Shown piece after piece: positions 8,773-18,922 of a stretch of 64,000 nucleotides of DNA. The DNA lies in the NCBI RefSeq assembly GCF_026250525.1, contig NZ_CP111043.1, forward strand, positions 434,001 through 498,000. The letters are read 5' to 3'. A model generated the notes under the pieces. That model worked only from the letters and a program-made list of their open reading frames with translations, made no database searches and was not told where the DNA came from. Source of the stretch: Chondrinema litorale. Lineage in GTDB: Bacteria; Bacteroidota; Bacteroidia; Cytophagales; Flammeovirgaceae. The position numbers were made by a program, and so were the translations under genes. Each line of letters starts with the position of its first letter. The first letter of the stretch is position 1.

Positions 8773-9450
8773 ATGAAATCAATTACACTATTACTTTTCT
8801 TCTTTACTTTTTCATTTACCACCTTCTCACAAATTAAAAACAATAAACTTGGCGCCAAAGGTGGAATAGTTGACGTAGACATGATAGGTGATCGAGGGAT
8901 TAACTTCGAATTATTTTACGAAAGATCTTTAAAATACAATTTTACCCTTGGTTTTGACCTTGGCGTTGCCAACCAAAGTAATTTTCCAGAGATATTTCAA
9001 GCGACTTCTTTAGTAGCAGTAAATGGTTTACCTGTAGCTGTAGATGAAGAAATTATGGCATTAGATGGTAGAGAAGGATTTCTTTATGGATACAGAAAGT
9101 ATAATGTACAATATGCCCAAGCTTATATAAAATACACTATCCCCATTAAAATTTTCGGCAACCAAATAAGCGCACTTACAGGTTTAATGATGCAGCATTC
9201 AGAAGGTACACAATTTAGCTTGAGGCAATTTAAATATCGTACGACAGATTATACTATGATTTCTTATACTCCTAGATATGATATAAGTAGTTATACAAGA
9301 TCAGGTTGGCTATTAGGTGCAAGTCTAGATAGAGAAATGCAAAAATCTTTTGTGTTTTCTGTTGATGCAAAATATAATCTAGTATGGGATTCTAAAAAAC
9401 TGCTATCTCATTTTTCAGTCTTGAGAGTTGGCATTGCTAAAAGATTTTAA
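8773..9450 (+). CDS. Outer-membrane beta-barrel protein, function unknown
   Basis: A 225-residue protein with a clear signal peptide (MKSITLLLFFFTFSFTTFSQ). The mature part alternates aromatic/hydrophobic and polar residues with many Tyr and Phe, and it ends in a strand-like segment closing with aromatic RVGIAKRF, typical of small outer-membrane barrels. A conserved-looking opening block (NKLGAKGGIVDVDMIGDRG) does not match any family I can name. It is monocistronic: divergent from the helicase and convergent with the EF-G paralogue, sharing a terminator. Transport or structural roles are both possible. Confidence 0.65.
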   Translation: MKSITLLLFFFTFSFTTFSQIKNNKLGAKGGIVDVDMIGDRGINFELFYERSLKYNFTLGFDLGVANQSNFPEIFQATSLVAVNGLPVAVDEEIMALDGREGFLYGYRKYNVQYAQAYIKYTIPIKIFGNQISALTGLMMQHSEGTQFSLRQFKYRTTDYTMISYTPRYDISSYTRSGWLLGASLDREMQKSFVFSVDAKYNLVWDSKKLLSHFSVLRVGIAKRF

Positions 9451-9463
9451 TGTATGCATAAAA

Positions 9464-9492
9464 AAAGGAAGCCTTAAATAAAAGGCTCCTTT
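9464..9492. terminator. Bidirectional hairpin terminator
   Basis: GGAAGCCTT pairs with AAGGCTCC (one bulge), with A-run and T-run flanks. It lies between the convergent ends of the outer-membrane protein gene (stop at 9450) and the EF-G paralogue (stop at 9521). Confidence 0.7.
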
Positions 9493-9520
9493 CATCTATC
9501 CAATAATAATAACTAATTGT

Positions 9521-11647
9521 TTATACTTCTTCTTCCACCAAGTTTTCAGAAACTAGCTTAGATTGCACATCATAAGGCACAGGCTCAAAACCTGCAGGAG
9601 TTAAAGAAAAACTTGCTCTACCTTGTGTAATAGATTTTAACGAAGTAGAATATCTATCTAATTCTGCCAAAGGCACTTTAGCATTAATTGCTTGATAATG
9701 TCCTTTAGAATCTATTCCGGTAATAATTGCTCTTCTGGTTTGCAAATCCGTCATCACATCACCAGTAAGATCATCTGGCACCAATACTTGTATTTCCTGA
9801 ATTGGCTCCATCAACTTAGGGTCAGCATGCATAAATGCATCTTTAAAAGCTTTATTACCTGCTATTTTAAATGAAATATCATTAGAATCTACACTGTGCA
9901 TTTTACCATCATGCACCAATACACAAATATCTCTGGCATAAGAATGTGTAAGCGGAGCTTCTTCCATCAGTTCCATCACCCCTTTTAGAATAGAAGGCAA
10001 GAATCTGGCATCAATTACTCCACCAACTATACAATTATAAAACACCAATTTACCTCCCCATTCGAGTTCAACTTCTTCTTTACCTCTTATATTGAATCCT
10101 TGCGGATCATCCATGCCTTCTACAAAAGGCATAATGGTAAGCGTAACTTCTGCAAACTGCCCTGCACCACCAGATTGTTTTTTATGTCTATAATTAGAAG
10201 TCGCTGTTTTTTGAATGGTTTCTCGATAAGAGATTTTAGGTGTAATAAAGTCTACCTCGATGCCATACACATGTTCTAATCTCCATCGTGTAACAGCTAA
10301 ATGTAGCTCACCTTGACCTGAAAGTATTAGCTGCCTTAATTCTTTTGAGTATTCAATTTCTATAGTTGGGTCTTCTTCGTGAATCTCCTTAATTACCTCA
10401 GAAAGTTTGTCTTCGTGTTGTTTACTTTTTGCTTGTATAGCAGTTCTAATTCTTGCTCCCGGAAACTCCATAGCTTTAAATATATGGTGATTCCCTTTGG
10501 CATTTAGTGTTTGATTTGTTTGTGTATTTTTAAGTTTAACAGTTGCTCCAATATCTCCAGCTACCAGCTTATTTACTGTATTCTTATTTTTACCATCCAT
10601 AATGTAAAGCTGGTTAATTCGCTCAACCACCTCGTTTTGCGCATTTTCCAACTCCATGCCTACTTCTAAAGAACCAGAGAGCACTTTAAAAAATGTAATC
10701 TTACCTAAATAAGGTTCAACCAAAGTTTTAAACACAAACAGACTTACAGGTTCATTTATATTACATTTAATCTCTTTGCCTTCTATTGTTTTTTCTGGAT
10801 AAAGCTCAGATGCTGAAGGGGCTACATTATCGATGAACCCCATCATGCGACCACTACCCATATTCATTTTGGCAGAAAGGCAGAAAACAGGAAATACATC
10901 GTGGTTTAGCATGCCTATTTTAAGGCCTTGTCTCAGTTCATCTTCATCTAAATTACCTTTTTCAAAATACAATTCCATTAGACTTTCGTCATTCTCAGCG
11001 GCTTTCTCTACAAGCTCGTTGTGTAATTCATGAGCCCTTGCTTTTTCACTATCTGGTATTGGTAATTTTTCTGGTTTACCACCTTCAGCAGGGAATTTAT
11101 ACATCACCATTTTTAACAGGTCGATAATGGCATTAAAACCATTACCTGCATTTAAAGGATATTGCATTAAGGTTACTGCATCTCCAAAGCTTTCTTTAGC
11201 CATATCTACAGTAGATTGAAAATCTGCTTTTTCATGATCTACTTGATTTACAGCTATAATTGTAGGTTTTTGATAGGCATCTATGTTATTCCAGATAAGT
11301 TCGGTTCCCACTTCTACACCATGTGCTGCGTTTAACACAATTACGCAGGTATCTGCCACTCTAAGAGATGAGACAATCTCACCTGAAAAATCGTCTAATC
11401 CTGGAGTGTCTATAATGTTGATTTTGTAGTTTCTCCATTCGGTATGTAATGTAGTAGCATATACAGAGTTGCCTCTTTCATGCTCAATTTCGTGATAGTC
11501 TGATACTGTATTTTTCTCTTCAACTGTACCGCGGCGATCAATAATTCCGGCTTCAAACAACATGGTTTCAGCTAGTGTTGTTTTGCCGACTTTGGCCCCT
11601 CCCAGCAGGGCGATGTTTTTGATGTGTTTTTCATCATATACTTTCAT
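9521..11647 (-). CDS. EF-G paralogue (translation factor GTPase family) with altered GTPase motifs
   Basis: A 708-residue protein with the full EF-G order: GTP-binding domain (1-270), domain II (about 300-385), and domains III-V ending PAGFEPVPYDVQ. Several G-domain positions depart from canonical EF-G. The P-loop is GGAKVGKTT (16-24) instead of GHIDAGKTT. Switch I is RGNSV (58-62) instead of RGITI. DTPGH is DTPGL (80-84), so the catalytic switch-II histidine is Leu84. NKxD reads NQVD. A Bacteroides EF-G2 paralogue is known to support translation without GTPase activity, and this protein could be comparable; that is inference. A canonical fusA is expected elsewhere in the genome. It stands alone in its transcription unit. 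Confidence 0.85.
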   Translation of the reverse strand: MKVYDEKHIKNIALLGGAKVGKTTLAETMLFEAGIIDRRGTVEEKNTVSDYHEIEHERGNSVYATTLHTEWRNYKINIIDTPGLDDFSGEIVSSLRVADTCVIVLNAAHGVEVGTELIWNNIDAYQKPTIIAVNQVDHEKADFQSTVDMAKESFGDAVTLMQYPLNAGNGFNAIIDLLKMVMYKFPAEGGKPEKLPIPDSEKARAHELHNELVEKAAENDESLMELYFEKGNLDEDELRQGLKIGMLNHDVFPVFCLSAKMNMGSGRMMGFIDNVAPSASELYPEKTIEGKEIKCNINEPVSLFVFKTLVEPYLGKITFFKVLSGSLEVGMELENAQNEVVERINQLYIMDGKNKNTVNKLVAGDIGATVKLKNTQTNQTLNAKGNHHIFKAMEFPGARIRTAIQAKSKQHEDKLSEVIKEIHEEDPTIEIEYSKELRQLILSGQGELHLAVTRWRLEHVYGIEVDFITPKISYRETIQKTATSNYRHKKQSGGAGQFAEVTLTIMPFVEGMDDPQGFNIRGKEEVELEWGGKLVFYNCIVGGVIDARFLPSILKGVMELMEEAPLTHSYARDICVLVHDGKMHSVDSNDISFKIAGNKAFKDAFMHADPKLMEPIQEIQVLVPDDLTGDVMTDLQTRRAIITGIDSKGHYQAINAKVPLAELDRYSTSLKSITQGRASFSLTPAGFEPVPYDVQSKLVSENLVEEEV

Positions 11648-11986
11648 GGCGAGTATTGTTTAAGGTGAGATAATTAGTTTGCAATCAATTAAGATTTAGC
11701 TAGTAATACTCATAAAAATAATAGTTGAGTGATATTCAAATATAGCTGGATGGATGAAGTAAGGAATGATAAAAATCAAGAGATAAGGCATATAGTATTA
11801 TTCTTATATGACTTATATCAGAAGTTAGTCATTTTTTCTGGAAAAACAAACTTGTATTATTCACATAAAGCAAGCTCGATCTTAAATTTTAACTATGCTC
11901 GAAACGGAGCCATTAGAAACAGCAATATTTTTAGTAAAATATTGAATTATAAATGGGGCCTTAAAAATGAGAATACGAATGGTTTA
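11648..11986. other. Intergenic region between EF-G paralogue and sensor
   Basis: AT-rich spacer; both flanking genes are on the minus strand, so it probably contains the promoter of the EF-G paralogue. A plus-strand open frame (11729-12034) crosses into the sensor gene but has no family resemblance and looks spurious. No hairpin terminator for the sensor gene was found. Confidence 0.4.
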
Positions 11987-14170
11987 CTAGTTTTCAGGTC
12001 GGCTTACCTGAATCATCATTATCACTTTAAATAATCTGCCAGAAGGTAAAGTAACTGGTGTATAGCCAGCTCTAAGAAGCATTTTTTCTTTTGTTTTTTT
12101 TACAAAATGGGCATCGGTTTTAAAGGTCTCCCCTTTTAATAACTTTTTCCATTTTATATCATTAATTCTATCAGATCCATCGTTTGCAGCCAGCAATATA
12201 CTTTCGTGTCTGCCATTTAGCTCTTCTATTGTGTAACCAAACAAATTGAGAAATAACTGATTACAGGAAATTATCTCTCCCTTTAAACCAATTTCTGCTG
12301 TGGCAATCGCCTGATTTATAGAGCTTATTGTACTCTGGCTCAGTGTTTTTTCATTCTCTAACTCATCTACTTTGTGGCTCAAAGATTCATTAAGATCATT
12401 TAGCTGTTTTATTCTCTCAACCATAGAAACTTCTTCTTCTGTAAAATTGCCAAACTTGCGTAATCTTTCTTGTAGTTTTTCAATTTTAGCTTGCTTTCTA
12501 TCTAGGTTTTTATCTTGAATTTCTACTTCCTTTTTAAAAATCTTCAGCAGATCATTATTCTTATTTAAATCAACTTCTAGTTGAGAAACATGATCTTTAA
12601 CTTCAGTGAGTTTTTTTAGCTCATCTATTGTCTCAATAGACTTCAGGTATTTTTCATTTAAGATGGAATATTGTTGATTAAGCTCAGATGTTTGCTTTTG
12701 CATTTTCTCTTCTTTCACTTGTAGCTCTGCATTCATCTTTCGAGACTCATCTAGTAACTTGGTGGTGTGCTCATTCATCTTATAGTTAGAAATAGCAGCA
12801 GCCAGTTTATCTCTCACCAATTTCACAAAAGTGACAAAATAGTCAGGCATTTTATTGAATGAAGCCAGTTCCATTACACCGAAGTTTTTATCGTCTAAAT
12901 AGATTGGCACGAGCAATAAAGACCTTGGATTGGCAAAACCCAAACCAGATGTAATACTCACATAATTATCTGGAACTTCTTCCATATAGATAATGTCTTT
13001 TTCAGCCAAGCACTGACCTATTAAGCCTTCATCCGATTTTTGCTTTCTATCTACATATTTTTTCCTCTGGTAGGCATAGCTACTAAAAAGCTCTAAATGC
13101 TTTTCATCATGAGTTAGTAAAAAAATTGCTCCTTGTACACAAAGTGTATAGTCTGTAACAGCTTTTGTATATTGAAAAACCTTCTCAGTAAATGAATCAT
13201 TATACTGTTCAGAAAGTATATCGCTCACTTTGGTAACTCCTATAGAAATCCAATTGCGTTTTTTATCTTCTTCTGTTACCTGCTTCAGTTTTTGCTGCAT
13301 ATCCAGTAGCGCATTACCTAATATATTAGACGTATTTAGTTTATCAGGAACAACTTCTAGGTTTCCGTCTCCTATACTTTTAGCAAACTCCGAAGCAGTT
13401 TCTACATTTTCAATAAAGACATTTACAGCTCCTTTCAGGTTTTTAATATCATCCAGTTCAAAATCTTCTAGCTTGCTATGATCTTTACTGATATACTTTT
13501 GTAAAGTATGTGTAATAAGCTTTATAGTCTTATAAATATCGCTGTGGATTTTTATAATTAGAAAGGCATTAATCATTAGCAAACATAGAATGCAGAAGAA
13601 CATAAAAATATTTCTTTCCAACTGCTCTGTATCCAAATAGTTACTAAGTAATTTTTGTAAATTATTAGTTTCTAAACTTATGGTTTTAGAAAACTTAGAT
13701 ACCTGTGCTAAAAACTGATCTTCGGAGGTGTATTTACTGGTTTGTATATTGTCTTCAAAATTAGAAATACTCCTTTTGAGCTCACTTTCTTCTAATTTAT
13801 AGATGTTGTACAGTTTTTCTACCTGCGCATTTACTTCTCTATTACTTATTTTAGGCACCTTTATCTTCTGCTTTTTTACTTTTATATATCCGCCGTCTTT
13901 TACATAATACAGATACTCTTCTAATAAAAGCAGTTCTTCTTTAATAGAATTTAGCAGCTCTGGCTTTTGCACATGATCGTATAAACCAGAGTACATCTCA
14001 ATATTTTGGGTAGCTATTTCAATACTGTGGGTGTAACTTTTCCAAAATACAATCTGATCTGTATCTTGCTGAAATACAGTTAAAAAAATTAGGCTCGCAA
14101 ATACTACATTGAGTATAATTACAGTAAAAATCTGAGCCTCTTTTAAATACCTTTTCTTGTTCAGTTTCAA
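11987..14170 (-). CDS. Membrane sensor with GAF and PAS domains, no output domain
   Basis: A 727-residue protein. The first transmembrane helix is at about residues 13-33 and a second at about 190-211 (IFMFFCILCLLMINAFLIIKI lies across it). They flank a mostly helical periplasmic region. A HAMP-like linker follows, then a GAF domain (about 310-460, with GLIGQCLAEKDIIYMEEVP and SLLLVPIYLD). Next come a long coiled coil (about 470-620) and a C-terminal PAS domain (INQAIATAEIGLKGEIISCNQ...FGYTIEELNG). It ends right after the PAS, with no histidine kinase, cyclase or methyl-accepting module. It may signal through a partner. The start is TTG at 14170, because no in-frame ATG precedes the first membrane helix. 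Confidence 0.75.
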   Translation of the reverse strand: MKLNKKRYLKEAQIFTVIILNVVFASLIFLTVFQQDTDQIVFWKSYTHSIEIATQNIEMYSGLYDHVQKPELLNSIKEELLLLEEYLYYVKDGGYIKVKKQKIKVPKISNREVNAQVEKLYNIYKLEESELKRSISNFEDNIQTSKYTSEDQFLAQVSKFSKTISLETNNLQKLLSNYLDTEQLERNIFMFFCILCLLMINAFLIIKIHSDIYKTIKLITHTLQKYISKDHSKLEDFELDDIKNLKGAVNVFIENVETASEFAKSIGDGNLEVVPDKLNTSNILGNALLDMQQKLKQVTEEDKKRNWISIGVTKVSDILSEQYNDSFTEKVFQYTKAVTDYTLCVQGAIFLLTHDEKHLELFSSYAYQRKKYVDRKQKSDEGLIGQCLAEKDIIYMEEVPDNYVSITSGLGFANPRSLLLVPIYLDDKNFGVMELASFNKMPDYFVTFVKLVRDKLAAAISNYKMNEHTTKLLDESRKMNAELQVKEEKMQKQTSELNQQYSILNEKYLKSIETIDELKKLTEVKDHVSQLEVDLNKNNDLLKIFKKEVEIQDKNLDRKQAKIEKLQERLRKFGNFTEEEVSMVERIKQLNDLNESLSHKVDELENEKTLSQSTISSINQAIATAEIGLKGEIISCNQLFLNLFGYTIEELNGRHESILLAANDGSDRINDIKWKKLLKGETFKTDAHFVKKTKEKMLLRAGYTPVTLPSGRLFKVIMMIQVSRPEN

Positions 14171-14338
14171 TCTCAGAAGAATCTAAAAAGTGATTGTGAT
14201 GTTCTGCTAAAGTAACTTCATTAACATCTATTTATTCTCTACAGAGGTGTTTTTATGCTAAAAATGAAGTACTTGTACTACACTGTGCTTTATGTTATGA
14301 AAAAGGTATTTTACTAAAAGATGCTTCTCAATTAAAAC

Positions 14339-15139
14339 TCAGGTTACGTTTACCTTTCTCACAATCTTAGAAAATACACCTGGTAAAAAGCGCTTAAGGT
14401 AAACACCCATTAATTCTTTTTTACCAGCGGGGTAAATCTCTCTTTTACCTTGTCTAATTGCATTAATTATTTGGGTTGCACAGTTTTCTGGAGACAAGCC
14501 TTTCGATTGTCCTTTATCCATCTTTTGTTGAGGACTTCCATCGGCAGTAAGTGCATTAAAAGAGATATTGGTTTTAATATACCCCGGACAAACAATTAAT
14601 ACCTTTACATTTTGCTGCCAAAGCTCAGCCCTAAGCGCATCAAAAAAACCATTTACTGCATGTTTGGAAGCAGAATAAACAGTTCTTACTGGAGTTCCAT
14701 ATTTGCCAACTACACTACTTACAGCCACTATTTGAGACTCTGGTTGTTTAACTAAATAAGGCAATGCAGCTCTTGTTAATGCCACAGTTCCCATAAAGTT
14801 AATCTCCATAATCTTTCTAAAAACTTCTGGCTTAGTATCTAAAAACTTCGATCTCTGGCTTACTCCTCCATTATTTATTAATACATCTAAGCTCCCAAAC
14901 TTATCAATTACTTTTTTTGCTGTTACTTGCAGGCTTTCGTCATGTTCTAAATCTAAGGGAAGTATTAAACTGTTTTCATCATTAAGTCCAGCTTCGTTAC
15001 GAACTTTTATCAAAGCCTCTTCTCTCCTAGCAGATAATACTATTTTAGCACCTCTTTTTGCCATGTCTTTTACCAATGCTTCACCAATACCAGAGGAGGC
15101 TCCGGTAATCCAAATCACTTTATCCTGAAAGTTTTTCAT
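14339..15139 (-). CDS. Short-chain dehydrogenase/reductase (SDR)
   Basis: A 266-residue classical SDR. The NAD(P)-binding motif TGASSGIGEA is at residues 12-21, with SARR after strand 2, which suggests NADP preference. NNGG (VLINNGGVSQRS) replaces NNAG; the active-site Ser is in VSSVVGKYG and YSASK carries the catalytic Tyr and Lys. A C-terminal positively charged hydrophobic segment (GVYLKRFLPGVFSKIVRK) suggests membrane association, as in DHRS7-type relatives. The start is ATG 15139. It stands alone; the substrate cannot be read from the sequence. Gly for Ala in NNAG is a mild oddity. Confidence 0.88.
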   Translation of the reverse strand: MKNFQDKVIWITGASSGIGEALVKDMAKRGAKIVLSARREEALIKVRNEAGLNDENSLILPLDLEHDESLQVTAKKVIDKFGSLDVLINNGGVSQRSKFLDTKPEVFRKIMEINFMGTVALTRAALPYLVKQPESQIVAVSSVVGKYGTPVRTVYSASKHAVNGFFDALRAELWQQNVKVLIVCPGYIKTNISFNALTADGSPQQKMDKGQSKGLSPENCATQIINAIRQGKREIYPAGKKELMGVYLKRFLPGVFSKIVRKVNVT

Positions 15140-15298
15140 CAATAATTGTTTATAGAAAGGTTAAATTTTAAATCATTATTTAAATTGGCACTTAAATATA
15201 ACTTTAATACAAAATAAGTTTAAATTTTTTGAACACATCAAATCCTGCCATAGCAGCCAAAAAAGCTTAATTTTTTTTTCTAAGAGCAGTAAAATTTT

Positions 15299-18200
15299 AT
15301 GAGAAAGCATACTGAACTTACTATTAACAGAATTGCTAAATTCAGAAAAAAATTAAAGGAGAGTTACTACTCGGGAAATATTCCCATGAGTGCTTCTTAT
15401 TTTAAAACAAAAGAACCATTCCCTTTTAAAGATGCCAAAGATGCGGTGTTCGAAAAGATTAACCCCGGTAAAAAATGGGGCTCACTTTACGATTGTGCTT
15501 GGTTTAGATTTAAGGGAGAAGTTCCAGAAGAATTTGCAGGATATGAAGTTGTCGCATTGATAGATGTTGGTGGAGAAGGATGCCTTTTCGATATAGATGG
15601 AAACCCGATACAAGGGCTTACCAACAAACGTATCGAGTGGACGATGAAAGAAACCATTATTAAAAAGAGAATTTATCTTTTTAGTGAAGCTCAGGGAGGA
15701 GAGAAAGTAGAATTAATGGTTGATGCAGGGGCAAACAACATTTTGGGAGTTGAAAATGTACTCACTTATGAGTCTATGGAAGATGGCGTTTTCAACCAAG
15801 CAGAACTCGTCATATTTGATAGAGAAAAATGGTCTTTCTATATAGAATACGACCTTTTAACCAACTTAATGGAAGATATTCCTCCTGCCTCAAGACACCA
15901 TAAACTATTAGTTTTTGCACTTAATGAGTGTATCAATACTTATGGTAGTGGAACTAGCGAAGAAGTAGCAGCATGTCGTGAAATTCTTAAAAAAGAACTC
16001 GATAGAAAAGCCAATGCCTCTTCTATTGAAGCTTCTGCCATTGGGCATGCTCACATAGATATTGCATGGTTGTGGCCATTGAGAGAAACTGTACGTAAAG
16101 CGGCAAGAACTTTCTCTACCGCCCTACTTTTAATGAATGAATATCCAGATTATAAATTTGGAGCCAGTCAGCCGGTTTTATACCAAATGATGAAAGACAC
16201 CTATCCGGGGCTTTATCAGCGAATTAAAGATGCCATAAAGAGAGGACAATGGGAATGCCAAGGTGCAATGTGGGTAGAAGCCGATTGTAACCTTTCGTCT
16301 GGAGAATCTCTTGTTAGACAAATTATTCATGGTAAAAAATTCTTTAAAGAAGAGTTTGATATAGAAGTAGACAACCTTTGGTTACCCGATGTATTTGGCT
16401 ATAGTTCTGCCCTACCACAGTTGCTCATTAAATCGGATGTAAACTACTTCATGACACAAAAAATCTCATGGAATCAGTTTAATACTTTCCCTCACCATAC
16501 ATTTATCTGGAAAGGGATTGATGGCACTGAAATCTTCTCTCACTTCTTGGCTCCAAACAATTACAGATCAGATGTAAGCGCTCAGGATTTAAGAAACCTA
16601 GAGAGAAAAAACTTTGATACTGAACGCTCAGAATATGCTCTATTCCTTTATGGTGCAGGTGATGGTGGAGGTGGCCCAAGCAGAATTTACATTGAAAAAC
16701 TCAAAAGAGCCGAAAGCTTAGAAGGTTTACCAAGAGTAAAAATGGAATTCGCATCAGAATACTTCAAAAAGGCGGCAGAAGAAAGTCGTGACTTACAAAA
16801 GTGGGATGGTGAATTATATTTGGAACTACACAGAGGCACATTAACTACCCATGCCCTCACGAAGAAACTCAATAGAAAAGTTGAGTTATTACTTCGTGAA
16901 GTAGAGATGTATTATGGTTTATATTATAATGATGAGTATCCTAAAGAAGCTTTAGACAGACTTTGGAAAGTATTGTTACTCAATCAATTTCATGATATTA
17001 TTCCGGGAACATCTGTTACGCAAGTCCATTTGGAAAGTATTGAACAATATACCCAAACAAAAAATGAACTTGAAAGCTTAATTGCAAAAGCTGAAACCCA
17101 TATTTCTGAAAAAGTTAATAATGAGCTTTTTGACAAAGGTTACTTATTAGTTAACTCTTTAAACTGGAATAGAAAAAGTATTGTAGAACTTCCATTTACA
17201 GATAAGTATCTTACAGATGTTGAAGGAAATATTTTACCACAGCAAGTAGTAGAAAAAGATAATAAAAAGACACTCCTTATAGAGTCTCACATACCTTCGT
17301 GCGGGCACACTATTATTGGAGAAAGTTCAGAAACGGAAGTATCTGTACCTCAAAACTTAATTTTTGTAACAGACCTCTCCATTGAAAACCCTTTAATTAA
17401 AGTAGTTTTTGATGAAGAAGATGGCAGAATTCTGAACATATATGATAAAGAAGCCCGACGAGATGTATTAGCAAATGGCGAAAAAGGAAATGCTTTTAAA
17501 ATCTATAAAGATGAGCCGTTACTTTGGGATGCTTGGGATGTAGATATTTATTACGAAGAAGTTCCACCAGAAAGACCTACATTATCTGGAATTAAAATTC
17601 TCGAACAAGGCCCGTTAAGAGCGTCTATCCAGTTTGATTACGAAGATATGTTCTATGCAATTACTCAGATTGTGAGTATAGAAGCATTCTCTAAAAGGAT
17701 AGATTTTAAAACAAAGATTAACTGGCAAGAAACTGACAAAATGCTCAGAGTAGAATTTCCGGTTAATATTCTTTCGAGACAAGCTACTTTCGATATTCAG
17801 TATGGATACGTGCAACGTACTACCCATTACAATACATCTTGGGATATGGCTCAGTTTGAAGTGGTAGCACACAAATGGGCAGATATTTCTCAATCTAATT
17901 ATGGCGTTGCTTTGCTCAACGATTGCAAGTATGGCCATAAGATTAAAGGCAACACCATTAGTCTTAATTTACTGAGATCGCCTAAAAACCCTGATCCTTT
18001 GGCAGATATGCACATTCATGAGTTTACTTATTCATTATTCCCTCACTTAAATGACCATGTAAAAGGGAAAGTACCGCAAGAAGCATATGAATTGAACATT
18101 CCGACAAGAACAATTCCTATTAAAAAACAAAAAGGAATTATACCAGAGCATGTAGCTTATCTTGAAACCGACAGGTATAACATTATTATAGAATCTGTAA

Positions 18201-18412
18201 AACAAGCAGAATATACCGATGAGTTAGTTGTAAGACTTTACGAATCGTCTGGAGTTGACTGTTATGCGTATTTAAAAGTATCGTTTGATTACAGAGAAGT
18301 AAAACTGGTAAACATAATGGAAAGAGATTTAGACGAATTAGAAACTGATGGCAACATCATTAAGTTATTTTTCAAACCATTTGAAATACATACCATTAAA
18401 TTCACTATGTAA
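15299..18412 (+). CDS. GH38 alpha-mannosidase
   Basis: A 1037-residue glycoside hydrolase family 38 enzyme of the MAN2C1-like cytosolic type, with no signal peptide. The zinc-binding GHAHIDIAWLWP motif is near residue 250. WLPDVFGYSSALPQ near residue 362 carries the catalytic nucleophile Asp, and NQFHDIIPGTS near 563 gives another zinc ligand. The N-terminal (1-230) and C-terminal beta-rich domains match family length. It should hydrolyse alpha-mannosides from imported or intracellular oligosaccharides. It is first in a plus-strand run with a DUF2147 protein (46-bp gap) and galE (32-bp gap), consistent with a sugar-processing operon. Confidence 0.93.
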   Translation: MRKHTELTINRIAKFRKKLKESYYSGNIPMSASYFKTKEPFPFKDAKDAVFEKINPGKKWGSLYDCAWFRFKGEVPEEFAGYEVVALIDVGGEGCLFDIDGNPIQGLTNKRIEWTMKETIIKKRIYLFSEAQGGEKVELMVDAGANNILGVENVLTYESMEDGVFNQAELVIFDREKWSFYIEYDLLTNLMEDIPPASRHHKLLVFALNECINTYGSGTSEEVAACREILKKELDRKANASSIEASAIGHAHIDIAWLWPLRETVRKAARTFSTALLLMNEYPDYKFGASQPVLYQMMKDTYPGLYQRIKDAIKRGQWECQGAMWVEADCNLSSGESLVRQIIHGKKFFKEEFDIEVDNLWLPDVFGYSSALPQLLIKSDVNYFMTQKISWNQFNTFPHHTFIWKGIDGTEIFSHFLAPNNYRSDVSAQDLRNLERKNFDTERSEYALFLYGAGDGGGGPSRIYIEKLKRAESLEGLPRVKMEFASEYFKKAAEESRDLQKWDGELYLELHRGTLTTHALTKKLNRKVELLLREVEMYYGLYYNDEYPKEALDRLWKVLLLNQFHDIIPGTSVTQVHLESIEQYTQTKNELESLIAKAETHISEKVNNELFDKGYLLVNSLNWNRKSIVELPFTDKYLTDVEGNILPQQVVEKDNKKTLLIESHIPSCGHTIIGESSETEVSVPQNLIFVTDLSIENPLIKVVFDEEDGRILNIYDKEARRDVLANGEKGNAFKIYKDEPLLWDAWDVDIYYEEVPPERPTLSGIKILEQGPLRASIQFDYEDMFYAITQIVSIEAFSKRIDFKTKINWQETDKMLRVEFPVNILSRQATFDIQYGYVQRTTHYNTSWDMAQFEVVAHKWADISQSNYGVALLNDCKYGHKIKGNTISLNLLRSPKNPDPLADMHIHEFTYSLFPHLNDHVKGKVPQEAYELNIPTRTIPIKKQKGIIPEHVAYLETDRYNIIIESVKQAEYTDELVVRLYESSGVDCYAYLKVSFDYREVKLVNIMERDLDELETDGNIIKLFFKPFEIHTIKFTM

Positions 18413-18458
18413 TTTTATATGTTGAAGCTTTTTAATTTTCCAATCAAATAAATCTAAT

Positions 18459-18890
18459 ATGAAGATTCAAAAATTAATTATTCTTCTCAATATGCTCCTA
18501 GTTAGTACAATTGCACTTTCGCAAAGTCCGGTTGGTAAATGGAAAACCATAGACGACGAAACAGGCGAAGAAAAGTCGGTTGTAGAGATTTATGAAAAAA
18601 ACGGAAAAATTTATGGGAAAATAGACCAGATAATTGATCCTGAAGAAGAAGACCCTATATGCGACGAATGTCCAACTGATGATGACCGATACAAAAAGAA
18701 AGTAATCGGTATGGAGATTATCAGAGACTTGGAAAAAGACGGCAAAGAATGGGACGAAGGTACAGTATTAGACCCAGAAAAAGGGAAAATTTACGATTGC
18801 AAAATTTGGCTTGAAGACGAAAACACACTAAAACTCAGAGGTTATGTAGCTTTCTTTTATCGCACACAAACCTGGTATAGAGTAAAATAA
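18459..18890 (+). CDS. DUF2147-family secreted protein
   Basis: A 143-residue protein. The signal peptide (MKIQKLIILLNMLLVSTIALSQ) is followed by a single DUF2147 domain: SPVGKWKTIDDETG, VVEIYEKNGKIYGKI, CDECP, GMEIIRDL, WDEGTVLDPEKGKIYDCKIWL and LRGYVAFFYRTQTWYRV are all family landmarks. The fold is lipocalin-like and the family's function is unknown. It is exported to the periplasm. It sits between the mannosidase gene and galE, probably in one transcript. Confidence 0.85.
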   Translation: MKIQKLIILLNMLLVSTIALSQSPVGKWKTIDDETGEEKSVVEIYEKNGKIYGKIDQIIDPEEEDPICDECPTDDDRYKKKVIGMEIIRDLEKDGKEWDEGTVLDPEKGKIYDCKIWLEDENTLKLRGYVAFFYRTQTWYRVK

Positions 18891-18922
18891 CATCATCTAT
18901 CAACATAAAATAAATTCAGAGA

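Noticed and set aside
11729..12034. 101-residue plus-strand frame between the EF-G paralogue and the sensor gene
   Set aside because: It runs into the antisense of the sensor gene, has low-information AT-rich composition and no motif.
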